Below are positions 47,535 through 56,286 of a DNA stretch of 64,000 nt, one piece after another. Where the stretch lies: positions 186,001 through 250,000 of the forward strand of contig JAUYSK010000016.1 in NCBI GenBank assembly GCA_030696345.1. Reading direction: 5' to 3'. The notes beneath the pieces are model-generated. The model was not told the DNA's origin and did not search any database. It saw only the letters and a program-made list of their open reading frames with translations. How positions within the stretch are numbered: position 1 is the first letter of the stretch; the number at the start of each line of letters is the position of its first letter. This stretch comes from Azonexus sp. (lineage in GTDB: Bacteria; Pseudomonadota; Gammaproteobacteria; Burkholderiales; Rhodocyclaceae). Position numbers and translations under genes: made by a program.

Positions 47535-48643
47535 TCGATATTGCTGGCACCTTGCGGCGTGGCTGGCAGCAGCTGATTGCCCATATCGACTTCCCGCTCT
47601 TCTTCATCACGCTGGCAATCATGAGCGTCGGGCTGGCAACGGTAAACTCGGCCACCTGGGACAGCAATCACCGCATGCTTTCCCAGGCAGGAAACATGGG
47701 TATCGCCTTGGTCGTCATGTGGTTCGTCTCGCGCCTGCCACCGCAAAAACTGATGAGCTATGCCATTCCGCTCTACATTATCGGGATCATCCTGCTGGTT
47801 TGTGTTTTCCTCTTCGGAATCAAGGTCAACGGTGCCAAACGCTGGCTTTCACTGGGTTTTACGCGCATCCAGCCGTCCGAAATCATGAAAATTGCGATGC
47901 CGCTGATGCTTGCCTGGTATTTCCAGAAATACGAGGCCACCCTGAAGGTCAAGCATTACATCGTCGCCGCCCTGCTACTGTTCATTCCCTTCGCCCTGAT
48001 TGCCAAGCAGCCCGACCTCGGGACCGCCCTGCTGGTCGGCTCTGCCGGTTTCTATGTCATTTTCTTCGCCGGCCTCCCCTGGAAGGTCATTCTCGGCCTG
48101 GTTGCCGCCGGCGGTGCTGCCGCACCACTGCTCTGGGGCATGATGCACGACTACCAGCGCAAGCGCATCATGACCCTGATCGACCCGACCACCGACCCGT
48201 TGGGTTCCGGCTATCACATCATCCAGTCCACCATCGCCATCGGTTCCGGCGGCGCCATCGGCAAGGGTTACCTGAATGGCACACAAACCCACCTCGAGTT
48301 CATCCCGGAAAAACATACCGACTTCATCTTTGCGGTCTATTCCGAAGAGTGGGGCCTGGTTGGCAATGTCGTGCTGGTCTTCCTCTACACCCTGCTGATT
48401 GGCCGCGGCCTGATCATAGCCTCCGGCGCCCCGACACTGTTCTCCCGCCTGCTGGCCGGGGCCATCACGCTCGGCTTCTTTACCTATGCCTTCATCAATA
48501 TGGGAATGGTCAGCGGCATCCTGCCCGTCGTCGGCGTGCCTCTACCCTTCATGAGCTACGGTGGCACGGCGTTGGTGACACTGTTTCTCGGCATCGGTAT
48601 CCTGATGTCCATCCACACTCACCGGATGCTGGTCAAGAAATGA
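47531..48643 (+). CDS. rodA: Peptidoglycan glycosyltransferase RodA
   Basis: The SEDS-family protein has 370 residues and about ten membrane helices. It shows GAKRWLSLGFTRIQPSEIMK, KQPDLGTALLVGSAGFYVIF (the catalytic Asp region in the large loop that follows helix 7), EKHTDFIFAVYSEEWGLVGN and GVPLPFMSYGGTALVTLFLG, all SEDS/RodA landmarks. It polymerises lipid II in complex with PBP2. The ATG overlaps the mrdA stop and its own stop overlaps the rlpA start. Confidence 0.96.
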   Translation: MIDIAGTLRRGWQQLIAHIDFPLFFITLAIMSVGLATVNSATWDSNHRMLSQAGNMGIALVVMWFVSRLPPQKLMSYAIPLYIIGIILLVCVFLFGIKVNGAKRWLSLGFTRIQPSEIMKIAMPLMLAWYFQKYEATLKVKHYIVAALLLFIPFALIAKQPDLGTALLVGSAGFYVIFFAGLPWKVILGLVAAGGAAAPLLWGMMHDYQRKRIMTLIDPTTDPLGSGYHIIQSTIAIGSGGAIGKGYLNGTQTHLEFIPEKHTDFIFAVYSEEWGLVGNVVLVFLYTLLIGRGLIIASGAPTLFSRLLAGAITLGFFTYAFINMGMVSGILPVVGVPLPFMSYGGTALVTLFLGIGILMSIHTHRMLVKK

Positions 48644-49638
48644 TCCTGCGCCTGACCTCCTCGACCATAGCCGCCCTGCTAATGGCTGCTTGTGGCAGTT
48701 CGCCGCAGATACCATCGAGTGCTACGGTCGACGCCCCAAAAACGGCAATTTCCAAGACACCGACCCGGAAGCCGACCGTCACCCTTAAACGCGGTGGCGG
48801 TTTCTACAAGGATGATGGCCCGGCTGACGATATTCCCGATGGCCTTGACGATATTCCCGACGCCGAGCCGAAATGGGAGCCATTGCACAAACCGGCCACC
48901 AAGCCCTACGTCGTCCTCGGCAAGGAGTACGTTCCAAACGGCAACGTCCGTCCCTACAAGGCGCGCGGCATTGCCAGCTGGTATGGCAAGAAGTTTCACG
49001 GCCAGAAGACCTCGATTGGCGAACCCTACGACATGTTCGCGATGACCGCCGCCCACCCGATGCTCGCGCTGCCGTCCTATGTCCGCGTCACCCAGGTGCA
49101 AACCGGCAAATCCGTCATTGTCAGGCTCACCGATCGTGGTCCTTTCCACGCCGACCGGGTGATCGACCTCTCCTACACCGCCGCCTACAAGCTAGGCCTG
49201 ATCAATGGCGGCAGTGGGCAAGTCGAGGTCGAGGCGATCATTCCAGGCGAGCCGACCAGCACCTCCTATGCACAGGTAGTTCCGCCGCCACGACCTGCCG
49301 TTTCGGAAAAAGACGAAATTGCCAGGCTTTCCGAGCGTATGGCGCTTGAAGAGCGGCCGGTACAGACTGCCGCCATGGCCGGCATGACTGGCGACAACGC
49401 AGCCCAAAAGGGTATTTACCTGCAACTCGGGGCCTTCGCCAACGCCGACAATGCCGAGAACCTGAAAAATCACCTGACCCGCGAACTTGACTGGCTGGGC
49501 GAACCGATGCGCGTGCAACCCGGTGGTGGCATTCACCGCCTGCATCTCGGCCCCTATGCCAACCGCGGCGATGCCGACCGCGTCGCCGAGAAAATCCGCG
49601 CAGCACTGGGCTACAAGCCGACCGTCGTCACCCGCTAA
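48640..49638 (+). CDS. rlpA: Septal ring/endolytic transglycosylase RlpA-family lipoprotein
   Basis: The ATG at 48640 overlaps the rodA stop and gives a 332-residue lipoprotein (TIAALLMAACGSSPQ, lipobox MAAC). After a linker with two DDIPD repeats comes the double-psi barrel domain (RGIASWYGKKFHGQKTSIGE, DMFAMTAAHPMLALPSYV, VRLTDRGPFHADRVIDLS). The C-terminus is a SPOR domain (about residues 260-330, GIYLQLGAFANADNAENL) that binds denuded glycans. RlpA enzymes cleave naked glycan strands. The reading frame is open far upstream through rodA, which is a chance effect. Confidence 0.92.
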   Translation: MILRLTSSTIAALLMAACGSSPQIPSSATVDAPKTAISKTPTRKPTVTLKRGGGFYKDDGPADDIPDGLDDIPDAEPKWEPLHKPATKPYVVLGKEYVPNGNVRPYKARGIASWYGKKFHGQKTSIGEPYDMFAMTAAHPMLALPSYVRVTQVQTGKSVIVRLTDRGPFHADRVIDLSYTAAYKLGLINGGSGQVEVEAIIPGEPTSTSYAQVVPPPRPAVSEKDEIARLSERMALEERPVQTAAMAGMTGDNAAQKGIYLQLGAFANADNAENLKNHLTRELDWLGEPMRVQPGGGIHRLHLGPYANRGDADRVAEKIRAALGYKPTVVTR

Positions 49639-49648
49639 TCCATTACGT

Positions 49649-49696
49649 TTGACCAGGATCAATGGCCATCGGGAGCTGCTGGCTATACTGCCTCGC
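49649..49696 (+). promoter_or_regulatory. FNR-type site and -10 upstream of ubiU
   Basis: TTGACCAGGATCAA (49649-49662) matches the FNR box TTGAT-N4-ATCAA in nine of ten positions. TATACT at 49684-49689 fits a -10, predicting a start near 49696. The site centre is then about -41, the class II activator position. The next gene is ubiU, whose product serves O2-independent ubiquinone synthesis, so anaerobic activation makes sense. Binding is inferred. Confidence 0.78.
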
Positions 49697-49716
49697 TTGA
49701 CTTTCAGGATGATCCC

Positions 49717-50724
49717 ATGAGCTCGCTACCCGATCTCATCTGCCCGGCCGGCAGCCTGCCGGCACTCAAAGCTGCGGTGGATAACGGCGCCGATGCCGTC
49801 TATCTCGGCTTCAAGAACGACACCAATGCCCGCAATTTTGCCGGCCTCAATTTCGACCAGAAAACCATGGCTGACGGCATTCGCTACGCCCATGCCAAGG
49901 GTCGCGAGATATTGCTGGCCATCAACACCTTCCCGCAGGCCGGGCGTGTCGGTGACTGGCACAAGGCCGTCGATGCTGCGGTGGACCAGGGGGTGGATGC
50001 AATTATCCTGGCCGATGTTGGTTTGCTCGATTACGCCCGCAACCGCCATCCGCAACAACGCCTGCATTTATCCGTGCAAGGCTCGGCCACCAGCTACGAA
50101 GCGATCAACTTCTGCCAGCGCGAGTTTGGTATCCGCCGCGCCGTGTTGCCGCGCGTGCTGACGCTGGCCCAGGTCGAGCATGTCATCAAGAACACCACCG
50201 TTGAAATCGAAGTATTCGGCTTCGGCAGTCTGTGCGTAATGAACGAGGGGCGTTGCTGGCTTTCCTCTTACGCTTGCGGCGAATCACCGAACACCGTTGG
50301 CGCCTGCTCGCCGGCCAAGTACGTCAAGTGGGACAAAAAACCCGGCGCGATGGAAACTCGCTTGAATGGCATCCTGATCGACCGCTTTGGCGACAACGAG
50401 CCAGCCGGTTATCCGACACTGTGCAAAGGCCGCTTCGAAGTCGAAGGTGAAACCTATTACGCGCTGGAAGAGCCGACCAGCCTGAATGTCATCTCCATCC
50501 TGCCGGAAATCCTCAAGATCGGCGTTCGCGCCATCAAGGTCGAAGGACGCCAGCGTAGCCCGGCCTACGTCACCCAGGTGACCCGGACCTTGCGCGCCGC
50601 GCTCGATTCACTGGCCAATGGCAGCGAAGGGTTTCACGTGAAACCAGCCTGGCAGGCCGAGTTGTCCAAGGTTTCCGAAGGCAGCCAGGCGACGCTCGGT
50701 GCCTATAGCCGGCCCTGGAGATAA
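49717..50724 (+). CDS. ubiU: Ubiquinone biosynthesis protein UbiU (U32 peptidase-like)
   Basis: UbiU works with UbiV and UbiT in the O2-independent hydroxylations of ubiquinone synthesis. The 335-residue protein has the four-cysteine pattern of the UbiU Fe-S cluster: the cysteines in [16 protein letters not shown] and TLCKGRF, spaced 7, 17 and 39 as in the E. coli protein. [16 protein letters not shown] and [12 protein letters not shown] are U32 landmarks. AGGAT precedes the ATG. An FNR-type site is centred about 60 bases upstream of the ATG. Confidence 0.92.
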   Translation: MSSLPDLICPAGSLPALKAAVDNGADAVYLGFKNDTNARNFAGLNFDQKTMADGIRYAHAKGREILLAINTFPQAGRVGDWHKAVDAAVDQGVDAIILADVGLLDYARNRHPQQRLHLSVQGSATSYEAINFCQREFGIRRAVLPRVLTLAQVEHVIKNTTVEIEVFGFGSLCVMNEGRCWLSSYACGESPNTVGACSPAKYVKWDKKPGAMETRLNGILIDRFGDNEPAGYPTLCKGRFEVEGETYYALEEPTSLNVISILPEILKIGVRAIKVEGRQRSPAYVTQVTRTLRAALDSLANGSEGFHVKPAWQAELSKVSEGSQATLGAYSRPWR

Positions 50725-50726
50725 GC

Positions 50727-51629
50727 ATGCGTCTATCTTTAGGTCCCCTGCTCTACTTCTGGCCCAAGGCCGAGGTCATGGAGTTTTACGCCGAGATGGC
50801 GCAAAACCCCGCCCTCGACATCATCTACGTTGGCGAAGTTGTCTGTTCACGCCGCCAGCAGTTGCGCACCGCTGACTGGGTTGGGCTGGCCCGTGACCTG
50901 AGCGATGCCGGCAAGCAGGTCGTCGTTTCCGCGCAAGCGCTGCTTGAATCGGAAAGTGACCTGAAGGCCTTGCGCCGCCTGATCGATGACGCTGGGTGCA
51001 TGCTTGAAGCCAACGACCTCGGTGCGGTCAACCTCGTCCATGGGCAGGATTTCGTCGCCGGTCCACACCTGAACATCTACAACGAAGCAACGCTCGCCAC
51101 CTATGCTCGCTACGGCCTTAAACGTTGGGTACCGCCGCTGGAAGGCACGCGCACGCTGGTCGAAACGCTGCACCAAAGCAAGCCCGCAGGCGTCGAAACC
51201 GAGGTCTTCGTTTTCGGCAAAATTCCGCTCGCTTTCTCGGCCCGCTGCTTCACCGCCCGCCATTACGACCTGAACAAGGACGATTGCCAGTTCAAGTGCC
51301 TTGACCACGCTGAGGGCCTGACCCTGAAAACTCGCGATGGCCAGGATTTTCTCAGCATCAACGGTATCCAGACCATGTCGGCACAGAGCTACAATCTGCT
51401 GCACGAAATTCCGGACATGCTGAACATGGGAATCGACATCATCCGCATCAGCCCGCAGAAAGCGCATATCAACGCGATCATTGCGGCTTTCGATGCGGCC
51501 AGAAATGGCCAGTCAGTGAGCGTCGACAGCGCCGACTGGAGCACCTGCGGAATGGTTGATGGCTACTGGTTCGGTGATGCCGGCATCGTCCAGCGCCATA
51601 CGCAAGCCCTCGCCCAACTCGGAGCCTGA
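50727..51629 (+). CDS. ubiV: Ubiquinone biosynthesis protein UbiV (U32 peptidase-like)
   Basis: The 300-residue partner of UbiU has the four UbiV cluster cysteines: Cys40 in [12 protein letters not shown] and three in [20 protein letters not shown] with spacings 13 and 4. These match the known E. coli spacing. [16 protein letters not shown] is the family N-terminus. It starts two bases after ubiU. With UbiU it forms an Fe-S heterodimer thought to use prephenate as oxygen donor. Confidence 0.92.
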   Translation: MRLSLGPLLYFWPKAEVMEFYAEMAQNPALDIIYVGEVVCSRRQQLRTADWVGLARDLSDAGKQVVVSAQALLESESDLKALRRLIDDAGCMLEANDLGAVNLVHGQDFVAGPHLNIYNEATLATYARYGLKRWVPPLEGTRTLVETLHQSKPAGVETEVFVFGKIPLAFSARCFTARHYDLNKDDCQFKCLDHAEGLTLKTRDGQDFLSINGIQTMSAQSYNLLHEIPDMLNMGIDIIRISPQKAHINAIIAAFDAARNGQSVSVDSADWSTCGMVDGYWFGDAGIVQRHTQALAQLGA

Positions 51630-51631
51630 AC

Positions 51632-52084
51632 ATGAACGGTCAATTCACCATCCCGAAATTCAAGCTGCCGGACTTCATTGCCAGCCTCGGTCAGAAACTG
51701 CCGCAATGGCCGCATGCGCTGGCGCTGGTCGCCGGCCTGAACGCCGCCCACAAGATGAAGTTGCTACCGGAAGCCGAACTCGATCTTCTCGAAGGAAAGC
51801 TGTTCCGGGTCCGGATCAACGACACCGGCGGCGAAGCCTCATACACCTATCGAGATGGCATGTTCCGACCGGTTTTTCGTCCCGACCGGGAGCCGGACCT
51901 CGCCTTTGCGGCCAATCTCTCGGCCTACCTGCAACTGCTGGCCCGCCAGGAAGACCCCGACACGCTGTTCTTTAACCGCGAGCTGGAGATCACCGGCGAT
52001 ACCGAGTTGGGGTTGATCGTCAAGAACATGCTCGATGCCGTCGAGTGGCCCAGCCTGCCCAAGCTGCCGCAGCTCAGCCGCTAA
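51632..52084 (+). CDS. ubiT: Ubiquinone biosynthesis accessory factor UbiT (SCP2 domain)
   Basis: The 150-residue protein consists of a short N-terminal segment and one SCP2 sterol-carrier-like domain (about residues 35-140), with LDLLEGKLFRVRINDTGG and LFFNRELEITGDTELGLIVK. UbiT binds the lipid tail of ubiquinone intermediates and is needed anaerobically. Immediate adjacency to ubiU and ubiV makes the assignment secure. It begins two bases after ubiV and ends the operon. Confidence 0.9.
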   Translation: MNGQFTIPKFKLPDFIASLGQKLPQWPHALALVAGLNAAHKMKLLPEAELDLLEGKLFRVRINDTGGEASYTYRDGMFRPVFRPDREPDLAFAANLSAYLQLLARQEDPDTLFFNRELEITGDTELGLIVKNMLDAVEWPSLPKLPQLSR

Positions 52085-52094
52085 GGGCAGTTCG

Positions 52095-52117
52095 CTGGTC
52101 AGCACGATGCTGACCAG
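52095..52117 (+). terminator. Strong hairpin after ubiT (weak U-tail)
   Basis: CTGGTCAGCA and TGCTGACCAG form a perfect 10-bp stem with a CGA loop, eleven bases after the ubiT stop. The tail TTCCTCTTGG is only moderately U-rich, so it may act as a terminator or an mRNA 3'-end stabiliser. Confidence 0.55.
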
Positions 52118-52234
52118 TTCCTCTTGGTCGACCCCGGTTCGCCAGACCCTGGAGTTCCCTTACGCGTTGCGGTGAGCATGCCGCACCTCCGTTCAGGTTA
52201 TGCTGGACTGACATGCCCAAGGAAATCGAGTTCG

Positions 52235-52260
52235 AAAAAAAGGAGGCCGAAGCCTCCTTT
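52235..52260 (-). terminator. Intrinsic terminator of phaC
   Basis: On the minus strand AAAGGAGGC, a TTCG loop and GCCTCCTTT form a 9-bp stem with an extra-stable tetraloop, followed by a run of Ts (TTTTTTTC including the stem end). It starts 24 bases after the phaC stop. The roughly 115 bases between this and the ubiT hairpin hold no gene that I can support. Confidence 0.85.
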
Positions 52261-52283
52261 CGCTATTGCCTGAGCCGTTACGC

Positions 52284-54116
52284 TCAACCCTTCTTCTGGG
52301 TGTCCAGACGGAATTTGACGTAGCTGCCCGGCGCATCTTCGATGACCTTCAGCGTGCCGTCTTCCGGCTTGCGGGCCTTGACCTTGGCACTGCCACCCGG
52401 CAGGGCGGTTACCCACTGGTTCCAATGCGTCCACCACGAACCGGCGTTCTGCGTTGCGCCAGCCAGGAAGTCTTCCGGGCTTTCCGGCAGATCGCCATCG
52501 GTCGCATCATTGGTCCAGAAGCCATACTTGTTGGCGACCGGCGGATTGACGATACCGGCAATGTGACCAGAGCCACCGAGCACAAACTTGGTGTTGCCTG
52601 AAGGCAGACGGGCACCCATGTAGGTGCTCTTCCACGGGGCGATGTGATCTTCGATGGTCGAGATGAAGTAGCAGGGGGTCTTGACCTTGCTGAGATCAAT
52701 CTTGACGCCACCCAGCGTGAGGCCACCCGGCTCGCGGAGCAGGTTGCCGAGGTACATGTTGCGCAGGTAATAGCTGTGCATGGCGGCCGGCATGCGCGTT
52801 GAATCGGAGTTCCAGTAGAGCAGGTCGAACGGGAACGGATCCTTGCCCATCAGGTAATTGTTGACCACGAAGGACCAGATCAGGTCGTTGGCACGCAGCA
52901 TGTTGAAGGTGCCGGCCATTTCCGAACCTTCGAGGAAGCCACGCTCGGCCATCTTCTTTTCCAGACCGGCAACAGCGCCTTCGTCAAGGAAGATGCCGAG
53001 TTCGCCCGGATCGGAGAAATCGAGCATGGTCGTGAAGAAGGTGGCAGAAGCAGCGCGCTTGTCCTTCTTGGAGGTCATGTAGGCCAGCGTGGTCATGGTC
53101 AGCGTACCGCCCAGGCAGTAGCCGGCCAGATTGACGCTGTCTTCGCCGGTGTGGGCGCACACTTGGTTAATGGCTTCGAGCGAACCTTCGAGCAGATAGT
53201 TCTCGAATGACTTCTTGGCCAGCTTCTCGTCCGGGTTGATCCAGGACATGATGAAAGTGGTGTAGCCCTGATCCGTAGCCCATTTGACGTAGGAGTTCTT
53301 CTCGCGCAGGTCGAGGATGTAGTACTTGTTGATCCAGGGCGGCACGATCAGCAGGGGCCTCTTGTTCTGGTCCGGCGTGCTCGGGTTGTACTGGATAAGC
53401 TGGAACAGTTCGTTCTGGAAAATCACCTTGCCCGGGGTCGTGGCAACGTTCTTGCCCATTTCGAAGGCCGAGGTATCGGTCATCCGGATACGCAGCTGGC
53501 CATCGCCGGATTCGACGTCGTGCAACAGGTTGTTCAGACCCTTGATCAGGTTCTGGCCATGGCTCTTGACCGTTTCACGGAAAACTTCCGGATTGGTCAG
53601 GGCAAAGTTGGACGGCGACAGCGCGTCGATGTACTGACGGGTGAAGAAGTTGACCTTCTGCTGGGTCGCATCGTCCAGACCTTCAGTGCCGGCAACGGTG
53701 TCATGCATGTGACGGGCCGTGATCAGATAGGACTGCTTGACGAAGTCGAAGAGGAAATGCTGTTCCCACTCTTCGTCCTTGAAGCGGTTGTCGCCTTTCT
53801 TTGGAGAGGCAATCGGAGCCTGGACCGGAACGCCCATCATCTTCATCGAGGTGTTCTGCCACAGCGAGAAGTAGTCCCACATCATGTTCATCTGGGTCTG
53901 GGCCATCTTGTACGGATTGGCCAGCAGGCGTGACGACATATCCATGAAGGCCTTGGCGACGCCAAGCTCGTCAGTCGGCGCGTTGACACCGTCCTTGACC
54001 TTCTTTTCCATGAACTGGGTGATCAGGCGCGAAGCGCGCTGGGCGACTTCGGCATAGGTTTTGGCTATTTCTGCCGGGTTGGGCATCGCGCCCTTTTCTT
54101 CGGTTTGCTGCGACAT
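52284..54116 (-). CDS. phaC: Class I poly(3-hydroxyalkanoate) synthase
   Basis: The 610-residue enzyme polymerises (R)-3-hydroxyacyl-CoA into storage polyester. The alpha/beta-hydrolase core has the lipase-like box GYCLGG with nucleophile Cys334, plus RPLLIVPPWINKYYILDL, YTTFIMSWINPDEK, the catalytic-Asp region near PCYFISTIEDHIAPWKSTY and the catalytic His in VLGGSGHIAGIVNPP. Length and motifs fit class I (PhaC alone, no PhaE or PhaR subunit). A GAGGGAG ribosome site precedes the ATG. No phaA/phaB is adjacent, though a thiolase lies in the liu operon 5 kb away. Confidence 0.95.
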   Translation of the reverse strand: MSQQTEEKGAMPNPAEIAKTYAEVAQRASRLITQFMEKKVKDGVNAPTDELGVAKAFMDMSSRLLANPYKMAQTQMNMMWDYFSLWQNTSMKMMGVPVQAPIASPKKGDNRFKDEEWEQHFLFDFVKQSYLITARHMHDTVAGTEGLDDATQQKVNFFTRQYIDALSPSNFALTNPEVFRETVKSHGQNLIKGLNNLLHDVESGDGQLRIRMTDTSAFEMGKNVATTPGKVIFQNELFQLIQYNPSTPDQNKRPLLIVPPWINKYYILDLREKNSYVKWATDQGYTTFIMSWINPDEKLAKKSFENYLLEGSLEAINQVCAHTGEDSVNLAGYCLGGTLTMTTLAYMTSKKDKRAASATFFTTMLDFSDPGELGIFLDEGAVAGLEKKMAERGFLEGSEMAGTFNMLRANDLIWSFVVNNYLMGKDPFPFDLLYWNSDSTRMPAAMHSYYLRNMYLGNLLREPGGLTLGGVKIDLSKVKTPCYFISTIEDHIAPWKSTYMGARLPSGNTKFVLGGSGHIAGIVNPPVANKYGFWTNDATDGDLPESPEDFLAGATQNAGSWWTHWNQWVTALPGGSAKVKARKPEDGTLKVIEDAPGSYVKFRLDTQKKG

Positions 54117-54157
54117 ACTTGAAACTCCCTCTGTCAGTGCGCGGTAAATTATTGCTG

Positions 54158-55174
54158 CTACCGCAAGTATCGAATTACACCGTCGGCGCCTGTAGTACGC
54201 GACAACCGACCAGCTTGTTCAAGGTAATTCAGATGGGCAATTGCTTCGCCCATCGCGAACATGGTTTGATGCGTATCGAGCGCCCGCTGAAACAGCACAG
54301 CAAGCAACTCGGCGGCACTCTTTGGCACCTGTTCACAACTCGTCTCCAGCGCACCCAAACGCTCTTCGTGGTGCGCATGCAAAGCCGCCACCCGGGACTG
54401 CACGCCAGAAAACGGCAGTCCATGCGATGGCAAAACCAGCGTTTCTTCCGGTATTTCTCTAGCCAGATCATCCAGCGAATCCAGAAACCAGCCCAAGGCA
54501 TCCGCATCAGGCGTAGCAGAAAAGACACTGATATTCGTGGAAATTCTCGGCAAAAGCATGTCGCCCGAAATTAACACGTTGAGTTCGGCGCAGTAAAGCG
54601 ACATATGCTCCGGCGCGTGACCATGGCCAATCAAAATTTGCCATTTTTTGCCGTCCACCGCAGCAATATCACCCGCCTTCAGGCGATGGTAGTACTCGGG
54701 CAAGGCCGGCACCGCCTTGCGATAGCCCGATCCGCGTTGCTCGAATTTGGCCAGTCGAGCGGCATCGAGGCCGTGCTGACGAAACTGTTCGACCATGAAA
54801 CGAGCGCCGTGCCCCGCCACCTCGTTCCAGACTGCATGGGCGGTCAGGAATTCGCCGCTCGTCATCCACAGCGGTGCGCCGGTCTGTTCCATCAGCCAGC
54901 TGGCCAGCCCAAGGTGATCCGGATGGAAATGGGTAACGATCAAACGCTTCACCGGCCCATCGAGGCCGGCAATTATCTGCGACCAGGTTGCCCGTACACC
55001 GTCGTCGGGAAAGCCGGTATCGACTATCGTCCAGCCTTCGCCGTCGCGGAGCAGCCAGAGATTGATGTGATCGAGCTGAAACGGCAGCGGCATGCGTAGC
55101 CAGAAAACGCCAGGGGCAACTTCGATCGTGACACCAGCGTCAGGCGGAACGGCGTACGGATAATGCAGGGACAT
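54158..55174 (-). CDS. MBL-fold metallo-hydrolase
   Basis: The 338-residue protein has the metallo-beta-lactamase fold. Its motifs are INLWLLRDGEGWTIVDTGFP, the metal site VTHFHPDHLGLASWL, the later His in GHGHAPEHMSLYC, LISGDMLLPRIS and LPSHGLPFSG, followed by a helical C-terminal domain of about 100 residues. This longer architecture resembles hydrolases acting on thioesters or glyoxalase-like substrates, but none is assigned. It is directly upstream of phaC on the same strand and divergent from the liuR-like gene. A link to acyl-CoA metabolism is possible. Confidence 0.78.
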   Translation of the reverse strand: MSLHYPYAVPPDAGVTIEVAPGVFWLRMPLPFQLDHINLWLLRDGEGWTIVDTGFPDDGVRATWSQIIAGLDGPVKRLIVTHFHPDHLGLASWLMEQTGAPLWMTSGEFLTAHAVWNEVAGHGARFMVEQFRQHGLDAARLAKFEQRGSGYRKAVPALPEYYHRLKAGDIAAVDGKKWQILIGHGHAPEHMSLYCAELNVLISGDMLLPRISTNISVFSATPDADALGWFLDSLDDLAREIPEETLVLPSHGLPFSGVQSRVAALHAHHEERLGALETSCEQVPKSAAELLAVLFQRALDTHQTMFAMGEAIAHLNYLEQAGRLSRTTGADGVIRYLR

Positions 55175-55276
55175 GGTTAAACCTTCGCGTCAGGTCGAAC
55201 AAATTACCATACGGGTGCGGATTGAAAAAACCCGTTTCTTCTGATTTACTTGCCTGACTTCTTGAAGGATCGCCCA

Positions 55277-55672
55277 GTGAACCAATCGGTAAGCATCTTC
55301 GCCATTTCCGACCTCGCCCGAGAATTTGGCATTACGCCGCGCACCATCCGTTTTTGGGAAGACCAGGGCATCCTCTCGCCAGAACGCGAAGGCAGCAAAC
55401 GCGTGTTTACCCGCCGCGACCGGGCACGTCTGAAGATGGCGTTACGCGGCAAGCGCCTCGGGCTGTCGCTGGCCGAGATCAAGGACCTGATCGGCATGTA
55501 CGAGTCGACCGAGGACGAAACGCCCCAACTGCTTGAATGTCTGCGCGTCATCTCGAGCCGCCGAGCAGCCCTGGAGCAGCAACGCGAGGACATCGAGGCC
55601 ATGCTCGCCGAGATTTCCCAGTTTGAGGCGCAGTGCCAACAGGAGTTGACCCGTCGCGACGCCAACAAATAA
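55277..55672 (+). CDS. liuR: MerR-family regulator, probable LiuR
   Basis: The start is taken as GTG at 55277, because AAGGAT lies seven bases before it; TTG codons at 55250 and 55262 are alternatives. The 131-residue protein has the MerR helix-turn-helix (SIFAISDLAREFGITPRTIR, FWEDQGILSPEREG) and a coiled-coil dimer helix at the C-terminus. It has no cysteine-rich metal-binding end. It precedes an isovaleryl-CoA dehydrogenase operon and a perfect palindrome of the LiuR type, so it probably controls leucine/isovalerate use. Confidence 0.82.
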   Translation: MNQSVSIFAISDLAREFGITPRTIRFWEDQGILSPEREGSKRVFTRRDRARLKMALRGKRLGLSLAEIKDLIGMYESTEDETPQLLECLRVISSRRAALEQQREDIEAMLAEISQFEAQCQQELTRRDANK

Positions 55673-55687
55673 ATATTTGCCAACCAG

Positions 55688-55715
55688 TTGACGTTAACGT
55701 CAACGTCAATACAAT
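55688..55715 (+). promoter_or_regulatory. LiuR-type operator overlapping a sigma70-like promoter
   Basis: TTGACGTTAACGTCAA (55688-55703) is a perfect 16-bp palindrome, followed by another half-site AACGTCAA (55702-55709). Its first six bases form a -35 (TTGACG). With a 16-bp spacer comes TACAAT (55710-55715), a good -10. The predicted start is near 55722, only about two bases before the next ATG. ACGT-centred palindromes of this kind are typical LiuR sites. Confidence 0.75.
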
Positions 55716-55723
55716 CACGCCCT

Positions 55724-56266
55724 ATGATCAAAATCGTCGATCCCCACTTTGCCGAGCGCGTCAGCGCCAGCTTTGTCCGTCAGAACGCCATGGAGTTGAT
55801 TCAGGCGACGATGCCGGTAATCGAGCACGGCCGGACGGAAATCCATCTGCCGCACTGGACTGGCGTCGAGCAGCAGCACGGATTCGTCCATGGCGGCGTG
55901 GTCGGCATGATCGCCGATTCGGCAGCCGGCTATGCGGCGATGACCATCGTGCCCGAAACCGCCTCGGTACTGACCGTCGAATTCAAGATGAATCTGGTCG
56001 CCCCGGCTGATGGCGAAAAGCTGATCGCCCGTGGCAAAGTCGTCCGCCCGGGCAAGACATTGATCATCACCCAGGCCGAAGTCTTTGCTGTGAAAGACGG
56101 CCGGGAAACACTGTGTGCGCTGATGCAGCAGACCATCATGACCGTGGTGCGTAGCGAGAAGTCCGCCCCGGCGGGCGGCGAGCGCAGCCGTTCAAGCACT
56201 CGCGCTAGCCATTTTGACGGGTCGCCCGACCAGGGCGACAACATGCACGGCAAGACTGAAAAATAA
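55724..56266 (+). CDS. PaaI-type hotdog thioesterase
   Basis: With the ATG at 55724 the product has 180 residues. The hotdog fold is shown by HWTGVEQQHGFVHGGVVGMI, where HGGV is the typical PaaI-family loop, ADSAAGYAAMTIVPE, VEFKMNLVAPADGEKLIARG and GKTLIITQAEVFAV. It probably hydrolyses an acyl-CoA in branched-chain acid breakdown and may release CoA from dead-end intermediates. The last 30 residues are polar and probably disordered. No ribosome site precedes the ATG, and the predicted transcript start is almost at it. Confidence 0.82.
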   Translation: MIKIVDPHFAERVSASFVRQNAMELIQATMPVIEHGRTEIHLPHWTGVEQQHGFVHGGVVGMIADSAAGYAAMTIVPETASVLTVEFKMNLVAPADGEKLIARGKVVRPGKTLIITQAEVFAVKDGRETLCALMQQTIMTVVRSEKSAPAGGERSRSSTRASHFDGSPDQGDNMHGKTEK

Positions 56267-56286
56267 ATCGATAACGGAGACAAACC

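Noticed and set aside
47719..48639. Reading frame of rlpA stays open for about 300 codons upstream through rodA
   Set aside because: It lies entirely within rodA in another frame. The lipoprotein signal at 48640 and the ATGA overlap give the real start.
55213..55243. Hairpin-like ACGGGT ... ACCCGT followed by TTTCTT
   Set aside because: The stem is only six pairs with a long loop, and no plus-strand gene ends before it, so a terminator is not supported.
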